Source: Anthoceros angustus (Eukaryota; Streptophyta; Anthocerotopsida; Anthocerotales; Anthocerotaceae). From it: DNA of 64,000 bases. Position numbers and translations under genes: made by a program. The notes below the pieces were generated by a model. That model worked only from the letters and a program-made list of their open reading frames with translations, was not told where the DNA came from and made no database searches. The DNA is taken from positions 124,001-188,000 of the forward strand of contig MU008210.1 in NCBI GenBank assembly GCA_010909165.1, in the 5' to 3' direction. This document shows, one piece after another, positions 1 to 10,979 of this stretch (position 1 is its first letter; the number at the start of each line of letters is the position of its first letter).

Positions 1-1317
1 GGAGGGTGAGGGGTTGAGGCGACCCTCTTGCCTCTCCCCAGGAGGCAGGACCCGGCTCCGGTGGGGCTGCGATGGCCTCCCGCTCCTTGGGCGTCCCTTC
101 GCCCTTCTCACGCCTCTTGACTTCTTGCCACTCCGTTGGCGGGGCAGAACACAGGCGCCGTCAGAGTCTGCGTTGGCGGGTGGCACCGTCTTCCTCTTGG
201 TCCCCGGAGTCCGTCGGGGCTCAGTCGGTCCGTCGTGGGTGGTGGTCGGGCCGTGGGCTCCGCTCCTGGGCCGCCTCTGCTTCTGCTTTGCTCGGTGGGG
301 GCACCGGGAGGAGGAAGCGGGATGTCCTCCCACACTTCCCTTGGTGGCGAGGGGTCGCTCAAGCGTATGGAATGCAGGATTCCCTCGAGTCTTCCTCCAG
401 CGCTCTCTTGCTCGGACGGGTCTTCCACCTCTGGGTTCTTCCTTACGCCTCCGGTGGGCGGCCGTCCCTTCGGTCTCCTCTTCTCCTCCTTGGGAGGTTG
501 CGTGCCCCACATGAATTAGGCAGCGATAGCGGCGGAGAGCTTCTCACACCTCGACTTGAGCTTCACGATTGATCTGGCGAAGATGATCCTTCCCAGTCGC
601 CTCCTTCCTCTGCGGCGCATGCGGGGAACACCGTGGTGTCACCAAGGTGATCTACCTTGGTGAGCATGTTCGATGGACAATTATCACAGCCTTTGCTCAC
701 CCTCTGCTGCAACTCGACATCAACCCGTTGGTTGTTCGTTGCGTTCACAGCTTCGATGCGGGCGGCCTTTTGCGCCTCTATCTTCCCAGCCTTGAGGGGT
801 TTGGGACTCCAATTTCCTCATTTGAGCGGTTGTACCCCGCCCTCGGGACCTCCATCACCTCTTGGAGTCCTCGAAGGCTCTTAGCCGAACCTCCTTGTTG
901 TGCCAACATCTTCGGCGTACTCGAACTGGGTGACCTTTGTCAAATGTCAAAGCGGACAGAAAACGTCAATGCCCTCCTCGACTCCCCACCTCCTCGGCCC
1001 GGCCACTCGGCCGTGTGGATTTGAAGGGGCTAGGGAGCTCCTTCCTCATATGGGCATTGTGGACCACGGACTCTCCGGAGTAGGAAATGAGTTAGGTTTT
1101 GTTTTTCATTGCTGCAGTACAAAATAAGTGGAAAGGAAGAAATAAGCCGGACTACTCCGATTTGTACTCGGACTACCTCCGGGTAAGGCTGAGTAGAGTG
1201 GAAAGTCGAGCACACTCGGAGGATCTCGAACCACCTTGCCGGATGTCGGGATAAGTCAGGACCACCTCCGAGGCGGGGCAGGATAAATCGCGAGTAACAG
1301 AAGTTGGACACCCTTCC
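1..1317. other. Unassigned repeat-like DNA with no recognised gene
   Basis: No gene is recognised here. Minus-strand open stretches at 563-748 and 108-512 are charged and Pro/Gly/Arg-rich, without a known domain. The stretch 1013-1035 on the plus strand (ggatttgaaggggctaggga) matches a segment of the B-type LTR at 36716-36740, so at least part may be derived from that repeat. The boundary at about 1318 is where similarity to the other A-type LTRs starts. Confidence 0.4.
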
Positions 1318-1800
1318 TATCGCTCCTGCAAAGTTAGGGAGGTGTGGTTTGCCCCCTTGCACCTCGTTTCCCTTCCCTCTTTCTCTTTTTCTTCCTGCAC
1401 CTCCTCTTGGCGTCCTGCTGCCTTTTCTCCTCCGTTGCCCAACTTGCGCCCTTCCTCTTCAGCTTAGCATGGGCGTGTGTACGGCGCGTTGCTGTATGGG
1501 GGCCTTGGGAAGCTTGAGGTGTGGCGGCGCCTTCTGTGAGGTTGTCTCCTTGAGTTTTGAGATTGTGGCCTCTTGCAGGCACAGCACCACTTTTATAAGT
1601 CACCCAAGGGTTAGAAAAGTAACTACCATTCTATCCTGCCCTTGGATGTGTGCCACGTGGCCCTTTCTCACATGATGTTAGTTTCCTAATTCCTTATACT
1701 AAAATACCATTTTCCCTATTTTCTAATTTCTAATTGAAAATTAGCCTCTAATTTCTTAATTACCTATTTTGGCCTATTTATCTAGTCCACTAAAAGACTC

Positions 1801-1809
1801 TATATATAG
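1801..1809 (-). promoter_or_regulatory. TATA box of E1 3' LTR
   Basis: The sequence tatatatag sits about 500 bp inside the LTR on the minus strand. The same box with the same surroundings recurs in all four A-type LTR promoters. Transcription would start about 30 bp further down, near 1770. Confidence 0.65.
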
Positions 1810-1851
1810 CAAGCCTATCCTAAAACATAAGCTACTTTCCTTAGCCTATCT

Positions 1852-2101
1852 CCTACGTGGTAGGACATCCTCCTACCATGGTAGGCGTTTTCCCTTTCTC
1901 CTACCACGGTAGGAGTTACTCCTATGGCGGTAGGATACCTTCCTACCCTCTCCTACCATGGTAGGAGCTATTCCTACACTGGTAGGTGATCAAAACACTA
2001 GCAGGGTCATTCTCCTACGGTGGTAGGATCTCTCCTACCCTCGTCTACCATGGTAGGAGTTTCTCCTACGGTGGTAGGACACCTCCTACCACTCATGTAG
2101 G
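1852..2101 (-). repeat. Palindrome array upstream of the LTR TATA box
   Basis: About ten copies of a 13-17 bp palindrome lie within 250 bp, for example cctaccatggtagg, cctaccacggtagg, cctacgtggtagg and cctacggtggtagg. In the sense of the element they occupy roughly -45 to -295 from the TATA box, where U3 enhancer repeats would be expected. Orthologous arrays lie at 10539-10778, 43184-43460 and 58738-58968. The arms are conserved and the centre varies. Confidence 0.75.
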
Positions 2102-2319
2102 TTACCTTTTCTCCTCACCAGAAGGTCGTTTTGACCCGTTTCTTTTTCCCTGCATATCCTCTTTGCCTTCCCGACATGGTCCTACAACTCCCGCTCAAAA
2201 AGGAGCAAAAAATTTCCTTGCATGTCTTCACCAAACCATTTCTAGCAAAAGAGTGTGGGCTGTTTCAAAACTCATTTAAGCTTGTTGCCCAAACTTTTGC
2301 GTTCCACATACTCCCCTCC

Positions 2320-2809
2320 TCACTGTTTGCGTCCTCGCAAACAACAGATCTCAGTGAAGGTACTTCTTAACCTTCCACCCATTCACTCTAGTTGGCGCAA
2401 ATCCCCATCCGGCTGCGTGGTTGCGGATCCATTCTCATACTGCCACCACCTCATAAGGTCCCATCCATCTCAACCTAAGCTTCCCTAGGAAGTCCATATA
2501 TCGGCTATCATATAGAAGAACCAAATCCCCGGCCATGATAGCTTCTTGCTTCCTCAACTTCCCATCATGCCTATCCTTTCTAAGCTCCTGAATTCGCTGA
2601 GTTTCTTCTAAAGCATCTTCCCTACGTTCCTCCTGCTCTATGAAAGATTCTAGTCTAGCTACCTGACTATCCTCTACAGTCATGCGTTCATCCTCCATGA
2701 TTCTATAGGTAGGTACTTCAAATTCTCAGCATCACAGGAGACATGCCATATGTTAAATAATAAGGGGTCTTCTTGGTTGTCACCTTCTCCGTCACTGTAA
2801 GCCCATAAT
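2320..2809 (-). pseudogene. E1 integrase C-terminal part
   Basis: The minus-strand reading gives the end of a gypsy integrase: a charged helical stretch (MEDERMTVEDSQVARLESF) followed by the C-terminal beta domain with [13 protein letters not shown], the GPY/F-type motif. The pol stop TGA is at 2320-2322, directly against the PPT. At about 2809 the sequence jumps from the segment corresponding to WAYRTA to the zinc-binding N-terminal domain, so the DDE catalytic core has been deleted. Compare E3 (33244-33808), where the segment is longer. Non-functional. Confidence 0.7.
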
Positions 2810-3060
2810 GCTGCATCTAAGATCTTCTTCACCGTGATTTACCGAATAATGGCCTCCAACCTCTTACGCATGCAAAGCTTCTTTAAGAAGAAGCTTCCTT
2901 CCCTTCAAACAACGTCGGATCTTCTCATCCAAACCAAGCTTGTATAAGACCCCATCTCTTAGACAATAAGGCACAGCTCTAGGGAGAAAGACACGCCCTT
3001 CCCTAGACAAACTATCCAACATGATTCCGTGCTCCAAGAAATTTCATACCTCACCATTCA
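2810..3060 (-). pseudogene. E1 integrase N-terminal zinc-binding domain remnant
   Basis: This matches 44640-44890 of E2, the region encoding the H2C2-type integrase N-terminal domain. The reading frame is interrupted several times. It is joined directly to the integrase C-terminal part by the deletion at about 2809. Confidence 0.5.
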
Positions 3061-3720
3061 ATAACGTGGACATGGGAGTCCTTCACGTTCTAACCTCCTC
3101 CTTCGCATACCACGTCGCCTCCTAGCTCACCAGCAGCCCAGACGGCGTTGTTCCATCCACAAATCCAGTTTCTCCCGCTTTGTCCATCAAGTTTTTGAGC
3201 TGCGGCCCGTTTGCATGCTCCTCCTCCAACAATGTTCGGTTCTTCCATTCCTGGTCTAGCCTCGTGTCCAGGTCCAGCTCGTGCTCCCATGGCGACCTCC
3301 TCGCTGTTGCACCATGGCCACCTCATGAGTGATTTCCCATGAATCGCCATTTTCTTCTCCTTTTTGCTCAAGCTTCTCATGGGATGCATCTCCTTCCTCG
3401 CCTCACCTACCTCCCTAGGGCCTTCTCCTCCTCGCGGCCCCATGGCGCCCTCGCCTGCCAAGTGGGGCGCCTTTTCTTTTGAGCTCCCATCCGTTTTGCT
3501 TCTTTCTTTTGCCAACGTGGCCTCCACTTGCAGCCCTCTGACTGCTCACCCTTGAGGCATTCCAGCCTCCTCCTCCTCGCCCATACTGGCGCCCTTTTAT
3601 CCCCTCGGTTCCAGTTGTCTGCTGCGGCCTTTCACTGCGCTCCTTCTTGCTCATTTGACCTCTCTCTGGCAGCAAGGCTTGCTGATCAATCCTTAGGCCG
3701 TCTACAACATGCTCACGTCC
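3061..3720 (-). pseudogene. E1 RNase H-integrase linker region
   Basis: This segment lies between RNase H and integrase and is shared with E2 (44900-45640 and 46579-46990) and E3 (31614-32560). The minus-strand reading is rich in Lys, Arg, Glu and Gly and has no known catalytic motif. Positional conservation in three elements shows it is a regular part of this lineage and not a private insertion. Whether it is translated as part of pol cannot be settled because every copy carries frameshifts. Confidence 0.5.
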
Positions 3721-3885
3721 TCCCCTTCACCCGGGCCGTGGCAACCAACTCCTCGTCGAAAATCGGTCATCTGGCCTCAAGTCGCTCTCCGGTTTCGTCG
3801 AAAAATGAAACCTGCATTCTCATGCTCTTCCCGCACCTTCTTAAACTCTACCATCTCCTCTACACTTAGAAATCTTCACCACCTT
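3721..3885 (-). pseudogene. E1 RNase H C-terminal remnant
   Basis: This is similar to the 3' end of the E3 RNase H region (31490-31613) and to 46990-47100 of E2. It carries the segment between the last catalytic Asp and the linker. Upstream sequence (reverse transcriptase, protease, zinc knuckles) is absent and gag begins within about 100 bp, so a deletion of several kb ends here. Confidence 0.5.
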
Positions 3886-3959
3886 ACCACATTCTAGCTC
3901 TAATTTTTCTATGGCACATGGATCTACATGTGTTCCTCTAACTCCTTCCTGCCTTCAAC

Positions 3960-5600
3960 TTTTTTTAGAAAGGTCATACCATAGGCCTTGCTTTTTGAAG
4001 GCTACATCCTTGGTGGCCGTGGTGGTACTCTCTCCTCTATGTAATCATACAAAGACTCCCTCCTCTTCCTTGTGAGTCCTCAACGGACCAGCGTGTGATG
4101 TGCATAGCTTAAGCCACAAAACCGGTTCAAAGATACAGCTCTCAAATCATCCCAATCCAATGGTGATGCCCATAGTGTGACTATACCACGGGGCATGACC
4201 TCGAAGTACTCTAGGAAAATTTGGAGACAATCCACGGTGAGACTTCCAAATTCGCATGAGTCACATGTTCAAAGTTTGCACAAAAGCCTCATCATCTTCA
4301 CCTCGTTCTTCTCCCCTCCCATATTGCTGGCTGTGGGGTGTGACTTCCACCACCTCCACTTCCTCCACTCATGGTTGAGGCGTCCACAAAAGCGTGGGCA
4401 CACCTCCCAACCTGTCTGGCTAAACAAATGCTGCAGCGGGATGTACTCGACTTGGGCACACAAGCTCAGTCCTCTTAACAAGCAAGGTTGAAAGGGCAGC
4501 AAGATGGGATAATTGATCAAGACCTTGCAAAGCTCACCATTAGATCTGTACCCCAACTTCTCCTTGCCAAATCTCACCCTCTTGCCTTCCTCCTCTTGAC
4601 GACCAACTCGAGCTAGAAGAGCTCAACAATCCACGAAAAATCCTCCTCTTGCAAGAGCGGAAGATGTACCTTGAAATTATTAACGGCTCGGTTCTTGACC
4701 CTCACCCTTGATCGGCAACTCCTCGGCAACAACCTCCTTCCTCTCGCTGTCCGTGAGCACAACCTCCTCTTGCTCTTAGACAACTACCTCTTCTTCCTCA
4801 ACGGAACCCTTGAAGATGTTAGCACATGTAGCTTCCTCCAAGAGTTCTCTCCTCCACTTCTTCCTTTGCACAGCAGCAACTAAGCTTTCTTCACACATGA
4901 TTTCTCCATTCAGTTCACAAATCCCTTGCAGACAAAGGCGGGTGATCTCCTCTCAACTCCTACACGAAATTACTTCCTCCCTCCCCTAGACTTACGCACG
5001 CTCACCCCTCAACACACAACTATCCAAACAGCCTCCCCTCCTACTCCTGTTCCACTCATGTTGCTTGGTCCGGATGAGCTAGGCGAACTCACACTCCCTT
5101 CCTCTCCTGCAGTAAATTCTCCAACCAAAGTTCTCTGAGAAAGGGTGTCCTGCACAAAGATTGGGGGCGGTTGTGGGATGGTGTCTCCCCTAGGTGTGCG
5201 TCCCAAGGCGTGAGCTGAGCGGTGATTCTATCAAGCGCTCCAGATCTTGAGACCACACAGAAATTCCGCTCACCCACCTTCTTCACTTTTGTTTATTGGA
5301 AGTTGAGCTAGATCCACCACTCACGAAGGTCCAGCGTTGAAGGCCCGGTGCTGGTAGCTGAACTTGAATCGTGCTCGAAGCGGTGCTTCCTCCTCGCTTT
5401 CCTCTTCACAACCAACTCTTCTTCAACCACCTCCTTTGTTTTCGGTGATTTGGCGTCCCCTTCTCGAGCGTTTTCGCTGGATCACTTGGCTCCCCTTGTA
5501 GGCAAGGGCAAAACAACCTCCTCCTCAAGCGCCCTTAGCTCTTCCTCCTCCTGGAGCCGCGTGCAACCACCTGCGTTTTCCTCCCTCCATTGATTTCTTC
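3960..5600 (-). pseudogene. E1 gag remnant
   Basis: On the minus strand, 4030-4280 encodes a broken copy of the Retrotrans_gag core. Fragments such as NRFCGLSYAHHTL and KRRESLYDYIE align with NRFRGLSYAHHTL and KRESLFDYVERF of E2 gag at 50526-51479. Toward the PBS, 5210-5420 matches the acidic, Ser-rich gag N-terminus of E2 (51655-51951; shared DSSSATSTGP). Stops and shifts interrupt every frame. Plus-strand open frames here are antisense shadows. Confidence 0.65.
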
Positions 5601-5906
5601 TTGCCTCTTAGATCTCTTGCGATGTGTGGGGTGACCTCCTATGGTTTTCTCCTCTCCCCTCCCTCTGACATCTGCAAGCATCCTCATAGCCTCCAAAACA
5701 CGGTTGTTAAAGAAAAATCAGCCAACCGCCATCGCCATTCTTGCTGCGGAACAAAAATCACACACCATTCGGAGGCGTGGAGCTCCTCCTTCACAACACC
5801 GGTTCCAGGACGTGTAGGCTTCTTCCTAGACCCCGCTCCACCTCCTTACAAGATCTTCTCAGCTCATCACAAGCTAGCAACAAAATCTCAAAATTTCAAA
5901 TTGCCA

Positions 5907-5926
5907 CAAGTCCCGACAGCGCCAAA
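5907..5926 (-). promoter_or_regulatory. Primer binding site of E1
   Basis: On the minus strand, TTGGCGCTGTCGGGACTTG directly follows the 5' LTR terminus (CCTCCCACA) after two or three bases. The leading TGGCGC resembles PBSs of many plant gypsy elements. An identical site lies at 52442-52460 next to the E2 5' LTR. I cannot assign the tRNA. Confidence 0.65.
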
Positions 5927-5999
5927 ATGTGGGAGGAAAACCCGGGGCACTCCGAGATTCCCCTCTAGCGGCCACACTTATCCCTTTTCGTTTCGCGTT

Positions 6000-6288
6000 G
6001 GGTTTCGTCCCATGAGACTTTGGCAGTCGAATCTTGAGAAATCCGTCACTACAGCTACACACTACCTCAGCCTTCTAAACAAGCAAGGCGCCCTCTCACG
6101 CTCCCTCTACAGCTCGCGCCCGTCTTTGCCCGTAAACTCACCAAACCTCAACCTACAGACACCACACAATTGCAGTTCGTCTTGACAAGGTGTCTATCAC
6201 GGGCAGGGGGACCCACACATAACCGTCCCTACTCCTAAGACACTCTTCTCCACAGGGCGCCCTCTTACTTGCAGTTGGGATTCGTCCC
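6000..6288 (-). promoter_or_regulatory. Pair of GGGACGAA(A/T)CCC hairpin motifs in LTR 3' part
   Basis: Sense-strand gggacgaaaccc (6000-6011) and gggacgaatccc (6277-6288) are each self-complementary stems around a short loop. They are spaced about 280 bp apart near the LTR 3' end. The pair recurs at 20110-20121/20399-20410, 38994-39005/39287-39298 and 52535-52546/52815-52826, with an extra copy at 54477-54488. Function unknown. Confidence 0.5.
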
Positions 6289-7315
6289 TTAGGCTCTGCT
6301 GTGGCCTTAGTTTTCCTACACTCTAATCCTCCTCACAACTCTCTCAATCAACAACGCCCTCTTCTTCTCTACTCATCTACCCTTCCTTCCTCCACAATCT
6401 CCTACTCTAACACCAATTCTGGCTCATTAATTCCAACTCGCCCTTACGGCTGTTGCAGGGTCCGTCCAGGAAGTGTGAGTTCTTCCTTGGGCGGTTGCTA
6501 TGTGGTTTTTGCAGACGAGAACCTCCGAGTCTTTCCTAGTCTACCCTCAAGCCGAGTTCCTTGAGCATCGCCACACACTCAAAGCAAAACAATTCACACA
6601 ACCATTCACAAGGGAGCAGGCGCTGCAAAGAGCAAGCCCTCCAGCACTCCAGCGTTCTCCTCTCTACGGACCTTTGCTTGGCGGCCGGCACGAAATTCTG
6701 CACAAAGTGAAGGACTCGGGAGGATGGGAGGCGACACGATAATTTTACTTCACAAGCTCCCTCCTTTTATAGGGAGGTCCTCACATGACCTCCCACAGCG
6801 CCCTCCAGCCTTACTCCTTATTTTAGTGTATCCTGTTGCCGGACTTTAAGTTCGACATCCAAGCATCTTGGGTAAAATTCTATTCTAGCAAATTCACCTA
6901 TGTGAGCCTTAATGGCTCTGTCAACATTCCTATCTAGCTAGTCAACACACTCTCTGGTGACAAGCATTAATACTGTCCTCCTCTAAAGAAAAGTCTTCCC
7001 AAGTGGCATCTTGCCCCATGTCTTCAAGCTAATTTAAGGACTTCTTATGAATCCCTTCCTTATCTTGAGTTCCTTCCTCCAATAAAATAGCCGGGCTCTC
7101 TTAGCCCTCATCCTCGACTTCTCCTCTTCCTCTCACTTGTGGAGCAAGTGAGCTCTTACTCTGCACCCATGTTGGGAGGTTGGTCTTCTCCTTGTGATTC
7201 TTGCTCCATTCTGCAAGATCAACCCCTCTTCCTTCTTTCGCAAGGGCCAAGGTACTCGCCTCCCTTGCCGTCAAATCCATGCTAGCGACCTTTGAATCCG
7301 CTGCTTCTTGGCCCT

Positions 7316-7398
7316 CCTACCATGGTAGGACCTTCTCCTACCACGGTAGGAGTCCCTCTACAGTAGGAACTCCTCCTACCACGGTAGGAGTTCCTACA
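7316..7398 (-). repeat. Palindromes inside the A-type LTR ORF
   Basis: Three or four CCTACC-n-GGTAGG palindromes lie here in the sense frame encoding Pro-Thr-Val-Val-Gly repeats. A second group lies at 8396-8447. They are the same motif as in the U3 array. Confidence 0.65.
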
Positions 7399-8395
7399 GT
7401 CGTTTCTTCTTCCACCCCTTCACAGGGTGATTCTCTCCACAGCTTCCCCTTTCGCTTCTCCACAGTGCAGTTTCTCCACCCATTGCTTGGGACACTCTCC
7501 AAGTCTAAGGCTTCCGGTTGGACTTGCATGAGGGCCTCCCTATCATCATGAGGTCCCAACATCCTCCTCTCGGCAAGTCGCAACAACTCGTTAGTGGCCT
7601 TGAGCACCTTGTTGTGAAGATGGGCTGCAAATCGTTGTTGTGCCATCTCAATTCTTCATAATCCTCAAGCCATACTCCATGCTCACACTTGCTTTTGTAA
7701 GCATCTCGCTCCAAAGCTCACGGTCTTGACATGGAGCCACATTCTCCGTCCTCTCATTCTGCGGTTGGCGGATCAATCTCTCTTGTAGGGCATAATCAGA
7801 AATCTGCTCCCTCACCGCCAACATATGCCACCACCGCCTCATGACGGCCTTTCTCCTTTGCCATTTCTTCCTCCAACTCCCCTATCCTCCTAGGGAGTTG
7901 TGCATTCTCCGTTCTTTGGACTTCTCGTTCCATTTCCAATCTTTGGACAAAATGTGTCCGTTCTTCCAGCTCTTCTTCCTTCAATTCCAGCCTCGTGGTT
8001 TCTCCCAGCTCCTTTTCCATGTCACTAATCTTCCACGCTCATGGCTATGACCGCTCATGCCTGTCTCTCATTTGGTTTCATTTCCTTCTTCTTTTTCCCT
8101 TCTTGTGCCTTGTCTTCTCCGCCTCCTCTCAGTTCACCTTCTCCTCTTCGGCTCCTTGTAAGACCTTCTTTTGAACATCCTCCCTTGCACTTGTTCTCCT
8201 CCAACATTCAAGTCTCCTTTCTTCCTCCAGCTCCTCAAGGCCTTCTTGCTCCTGGAGCCTCCTTGCTTCCCTATGGGCTCCTTGCTCATCACTTGGTGGG
8301 CAACTCCCTCACTGGGGCTCCTCCTTGCCCACCTAAAGGGCGGTTGCCTTCTTATCTCCCTCTTGGGAGCTTCCAAACCGTGACTTCCTTTCCCT

Positions 8396-8447
8396 CCTAC
8401 CGTGGTAGGAGGTGCTCCTAGTAGGACTACTTCCTACCGTGGTAGGA
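8396..8447 (-). repeat. Second palindrome group inside the A-type LTR ORF
   Basis: The group reads cctaccgtggtagg, then a broken ctcctagtagg, then cctaccgtggtagg. It is conserved in position at 39890-39943 in the E2 3' LTR and, degraded, near 56845-56985 in the E2 5' LTR. Confidence 0.6.
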
Positions 8448-10490
8448 CTAATTCTGCCCTGGGCCTTGTCATGAGAGGGCGAAGGGGTCCCAAACCAGAA
8501 CACCTCCCACCCTCAGATTCACCATGGTAGGATCTATCCCTTCCATCTCCATCCTCCGGTCCAAACTTCAAATCCCCTACAACTTCTCCTTGCAAGTCCT
8601 CCTGCACATCCTCGGCCTATCTTTGGAGGATTCCTTCCGGCAATAATGTCCGGTGGTGCTGGCACCTCCTTTTACAAGCACCAAGCACTCCCCTCTCTGG
8701 TAAGTACACAATGTTAAAGGGATGCTTGGAATCATCCAACTCCTTACTTGTGAGTAGCCCTCTACTTCCCACAAATGCACTAGATAAGTGCTAAGATAGC
8801 ATGGCCTTGGTCTTCATCCAGCGTTGGGTTTCAACTTTTCCGGTGGTAGGTGTATGCTTCATACATGATGAGCCCCAATCCGGCTTCGCTCCTTGAGTGA
8901 TCTTCCATAGAAAATGGAGGAAGGTAGTGCTGAAATATGACACCCTTGGATTGCTCACCAAGCCCAAAACAATTCTTGTGAACAATCTCCACTTGGGCTC
9001 CAAGATTTGGTCCGTCCGCCAACCGTTCTTGGACTTAGCCTTCATGCCCCTTGCATAAGTGTAAGGGCTCCCTTGGGAAGATCCGCCGTTGATGCACGCT
9101 TGCCTCCTCGTTCCTTCCATCAACGTGATTCCGCTATCCTCTATCCACTGCCATATACACGCTCCTCTCCAACACATGGATCCGTCCGTCGTTTCTATCC
9201 GGTGGCAGCCAATTCCTCTTCTCTGCTGATTAGCAAAACACTCTCTATCAATTCAAGGTTGGTGTAGACCAATGTCGCCCATACACCCACTCTATTCTCC
9301 TCTCTCTGCCCAAGGTCGAAAGTCGAAAGGTCTCTAGAGGATAGCTGGCACCATAGCACGTAAATAAGGGCATGTCAAATTTCCACCCTCAGTCCGATCC
9401 TCGCCTTAGACCTCTTGCAGCTCCTGCGCCACCTCCTTGGTGGACGCTCCTTCCTTAGCTACTACCTCCTTGCCCTTGGTCATGGTAGGCTTGGTCATGG
9501 CCTCCTTGGTTAGTACTTGCAGTGAAGAAAAGTGATGCCTCTCCTGCAATTCCTGCGGCCGACTTCTTATCCTTGCAAGCGTTTCTCCTCCTCGGTGATT
9601 TGCTCTTGCTCACAGCTCAAAGGTCCTTGCCCTTGCTCTCCTCCTGCAGTCCTTACACCTTGGCGTCCCAAAACCCGATTTCTCCAGAAAGCTCACCAAA
9701 ATTCCCCCACGGACTCTTACACCCACCTTTAGAGCCCTTCGGTTTCCTAGCAATCTTGCCACGCTCCACCCTCCTAGGCACCCTCACGAGCTTGGCAAGT
9801 GTTGGGTTCGCCCCAACCTTCTTCTCCCTTCTCTTCTTCCTCAATTTCCTCCTTCTTCTCTTGGGCGCGCCTCCTCAGCTCACGCCCTTCTTCTTCCCTT
9901 GCCACCTGGCCTTGCACCTAGCCTTCCCAAGCACCAACTCCTGTTATGATTTGCGAATTCTCCTCCAAAGTTCCTCACGGTCCTTACACTTGTGTCTCGA
10001 TTTGGGGCTTTTCCTTCACAATTTCCTCAATCCTGCCACACTTCCTTCGCTCCTGCAAAGTTAGGGAGGTGTGGTTTCTTACTCGTTTCCTTCCCTCTTC
10101 TCTTTTTCTGCCTCCTCTTGGCGTCCCTTTTCTCCTCCGTTGCCCAACTTGCGCCCTTCCTCTTCAGCATGGGCGTCTGCAGCGTTGCTGTATGGGGCCT
10201 TGGGAAGCTTGAGATGTGGTGGCGCCTTCTGCTGAGTTGTCTTGTTGGTTTTGAGTTGGCCTCTGCACACTCCACTTTTATAAGTCACCCAAGGGTTAAG
10301 TAACTACCATTCTATCCTGCCCTTGGATGTGTGCCACGTGGCCCTTTCTCACCGTTGATGTTAGTTTCCTAATTCCTTATACTAAAATACCATTTTTCCC
10401 TATTTCTATAATTTTGAAAATTAGCCTCTAATTTCTTAATTACCTATTTTGGCCTATTTATCTAGTCCACTAAAAGACTCTATATATAGC

Positions 10491-10499
10491 AAGCCTATC
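10491..10499 (-). promoter_or_regulatory. TATA box of E1 5' LTR
   Basis: The sequence tatatatag is followed upstream (10539-10778) by the palindrome array and downstream by an AT-rich leader and the conserved segment with cacgtgg (about 10333). Confidence 0.65.
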
Positions 10500-10538
10500 C
10501 TGCCTAAAACATAAGCTACTTTCCTTAGCAACCTATCT

Positions 10539-10778
10539 CCTACGTGGTAGGACATCCTCCTACCATGGTAGGCGTTTTCCCTTTCTCCTACCACGGTAGG
10601 AGTTACTCCTGGGTGGGATGCCTTCCTACCCTCTCCTACCATGGTAGGAGCTATTCCCTGCAGTAGGTGATCAAAACACTAGCGGGTCATTCTCCTACGG
10701 TGGTAGGATCTCTCCTACCCTCGTCTACCATGGTAGGAGTTTCTCCGGTGGTAGGACACCTCCTACCACTCATGTAGG
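10539..10778 (-). repeat. Palindrome array, E1 5' LTR U3
   Basis: This is the counterpart of 1852-2101 with about eight recognisable copies. Several differ from the other LTRs by short losses at the palindrome centre, for example ccctgcagtagg at 10656-10667 where the other copies read cctacactggtagg or cctactggtagg. Confidence 0.7.
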
Positions 10779-10979
10779 TTACCTTTTCTCCTCACCGGAA
10801 GGTCGTTTTGACCCGTTTCTTTTCCTGCATATCCTCTTTGCCTTCCAGGCACATGGTCCAACTCCGCTCAAAAGGAGCAAAAATTTCCTTGCATGTCTTC
10901 ACCAAACCATTTCTAGCAAAGTGTGGGCTGTTCAAAGCAACCTCATTTAAAGCTTGTTGCCCAAACTTTTCGTTCCACA

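Larger units (their letters stand above)
1318..2308 (-). repeat. E1 3' LTR (A-type, truncated)
   Basis: This matches 10035-10979, 42680-43660 and 58260-59172 over its whole length. The minus-strand start TGTGGAACGCAAAAG lies directly after the PPT. It contains the U3 palindrome array, the TATA box and the first part of the LTR ORF, which includes a basic Lys/Arg-rich stretch around 1334-1603. The remaining 4 kb of LTR is missing to the left. Confidence 0.8.
7316..10317 (-). pseudogene. LTR-encoded ORF, A-type (E1 5' LTR)
   Basis: This is a long coding-like region inside the LTR, in element sense. The modules in order are as follows. First come basic Lys/Arg stretches (10027-10288), then an Ala/Glu-rich segment with TKGKEVVAKEGASTKE-like wording near 9430-9500. 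Next is a WVYGRHWSYTNLELIEE-like module (9235-9290) and a KWRLFTRIVLGLVSNPRV / FLHFLWKI / MYEAYTYHRK module (8790-9100). A coiled coil follows (LEERTHFVQRLEMEREVQ, 7796-8020), then RDAYKSKCEHGVWLEDYEEL (about 7650-7714) and HLHNKVLKATNELLRLAERR (7540-7646). Last are palindrome-encoded PTVVG repeats (7316-7400). A start equivalent to the ATG at 42946 would be at about 10317, but a stop follows within four codons here. Many frameshifts; function unknown. The second module faintly recalls gag-like plant transposon proteins. Confidence 0.55.
1318..10979 (-). mobile_element. E1: internally deleted Ty3/gypsy LTR retrotransposon
   Basis: Read on the minus strand the order is 5' LTR (10979 to 5928), PBS, gag remnant, RNase H tail, linker, integrase ends, PPT and 3' LTR (2308 to about 1318, truncated). 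The 5' LTR runs from TGTGGAACG to CCTCCCACA, giving TGTGG/CCACA terminal inverted repeats. The internal region is only about 3.6 kb, against 8.8 kb in the related element E2. Protease, reverse transcriptase, most of RNase H and the integrase catalytic core are missing. PBS and PPT are kept, so the copy could at most have been mobilised in trans. Because the left LTR is truncated, a target-site duplication cannot be tested. Confidence 0.8.
5928..10979 (-). repeat. E1 5' LTR, complete, A-type, 5052 bp
   Basis: On the minus strand this runs from TGTGGAACG (10979) to CCTCCCACA (5928). It includes the palindrome array, a TATA box at 10491-10499, a long broken ORF (about 10300 to 7316), an AT-rich trailer (6770-7080) and a hairpin pair near the 3' end. 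The start matches the 3' LTR at 2308, and the end abuts the PBS. This shows that the large ORF-containing segment belongs to the LTR itself. Confidence 0.8.

Noticed and set aside
108-512. Minus-strand 134-codon frame as a gene
   Set aside because: It is Pro/Gly/Arg-rich with no domain and is open on both strands because of composition. Left as unassigned.
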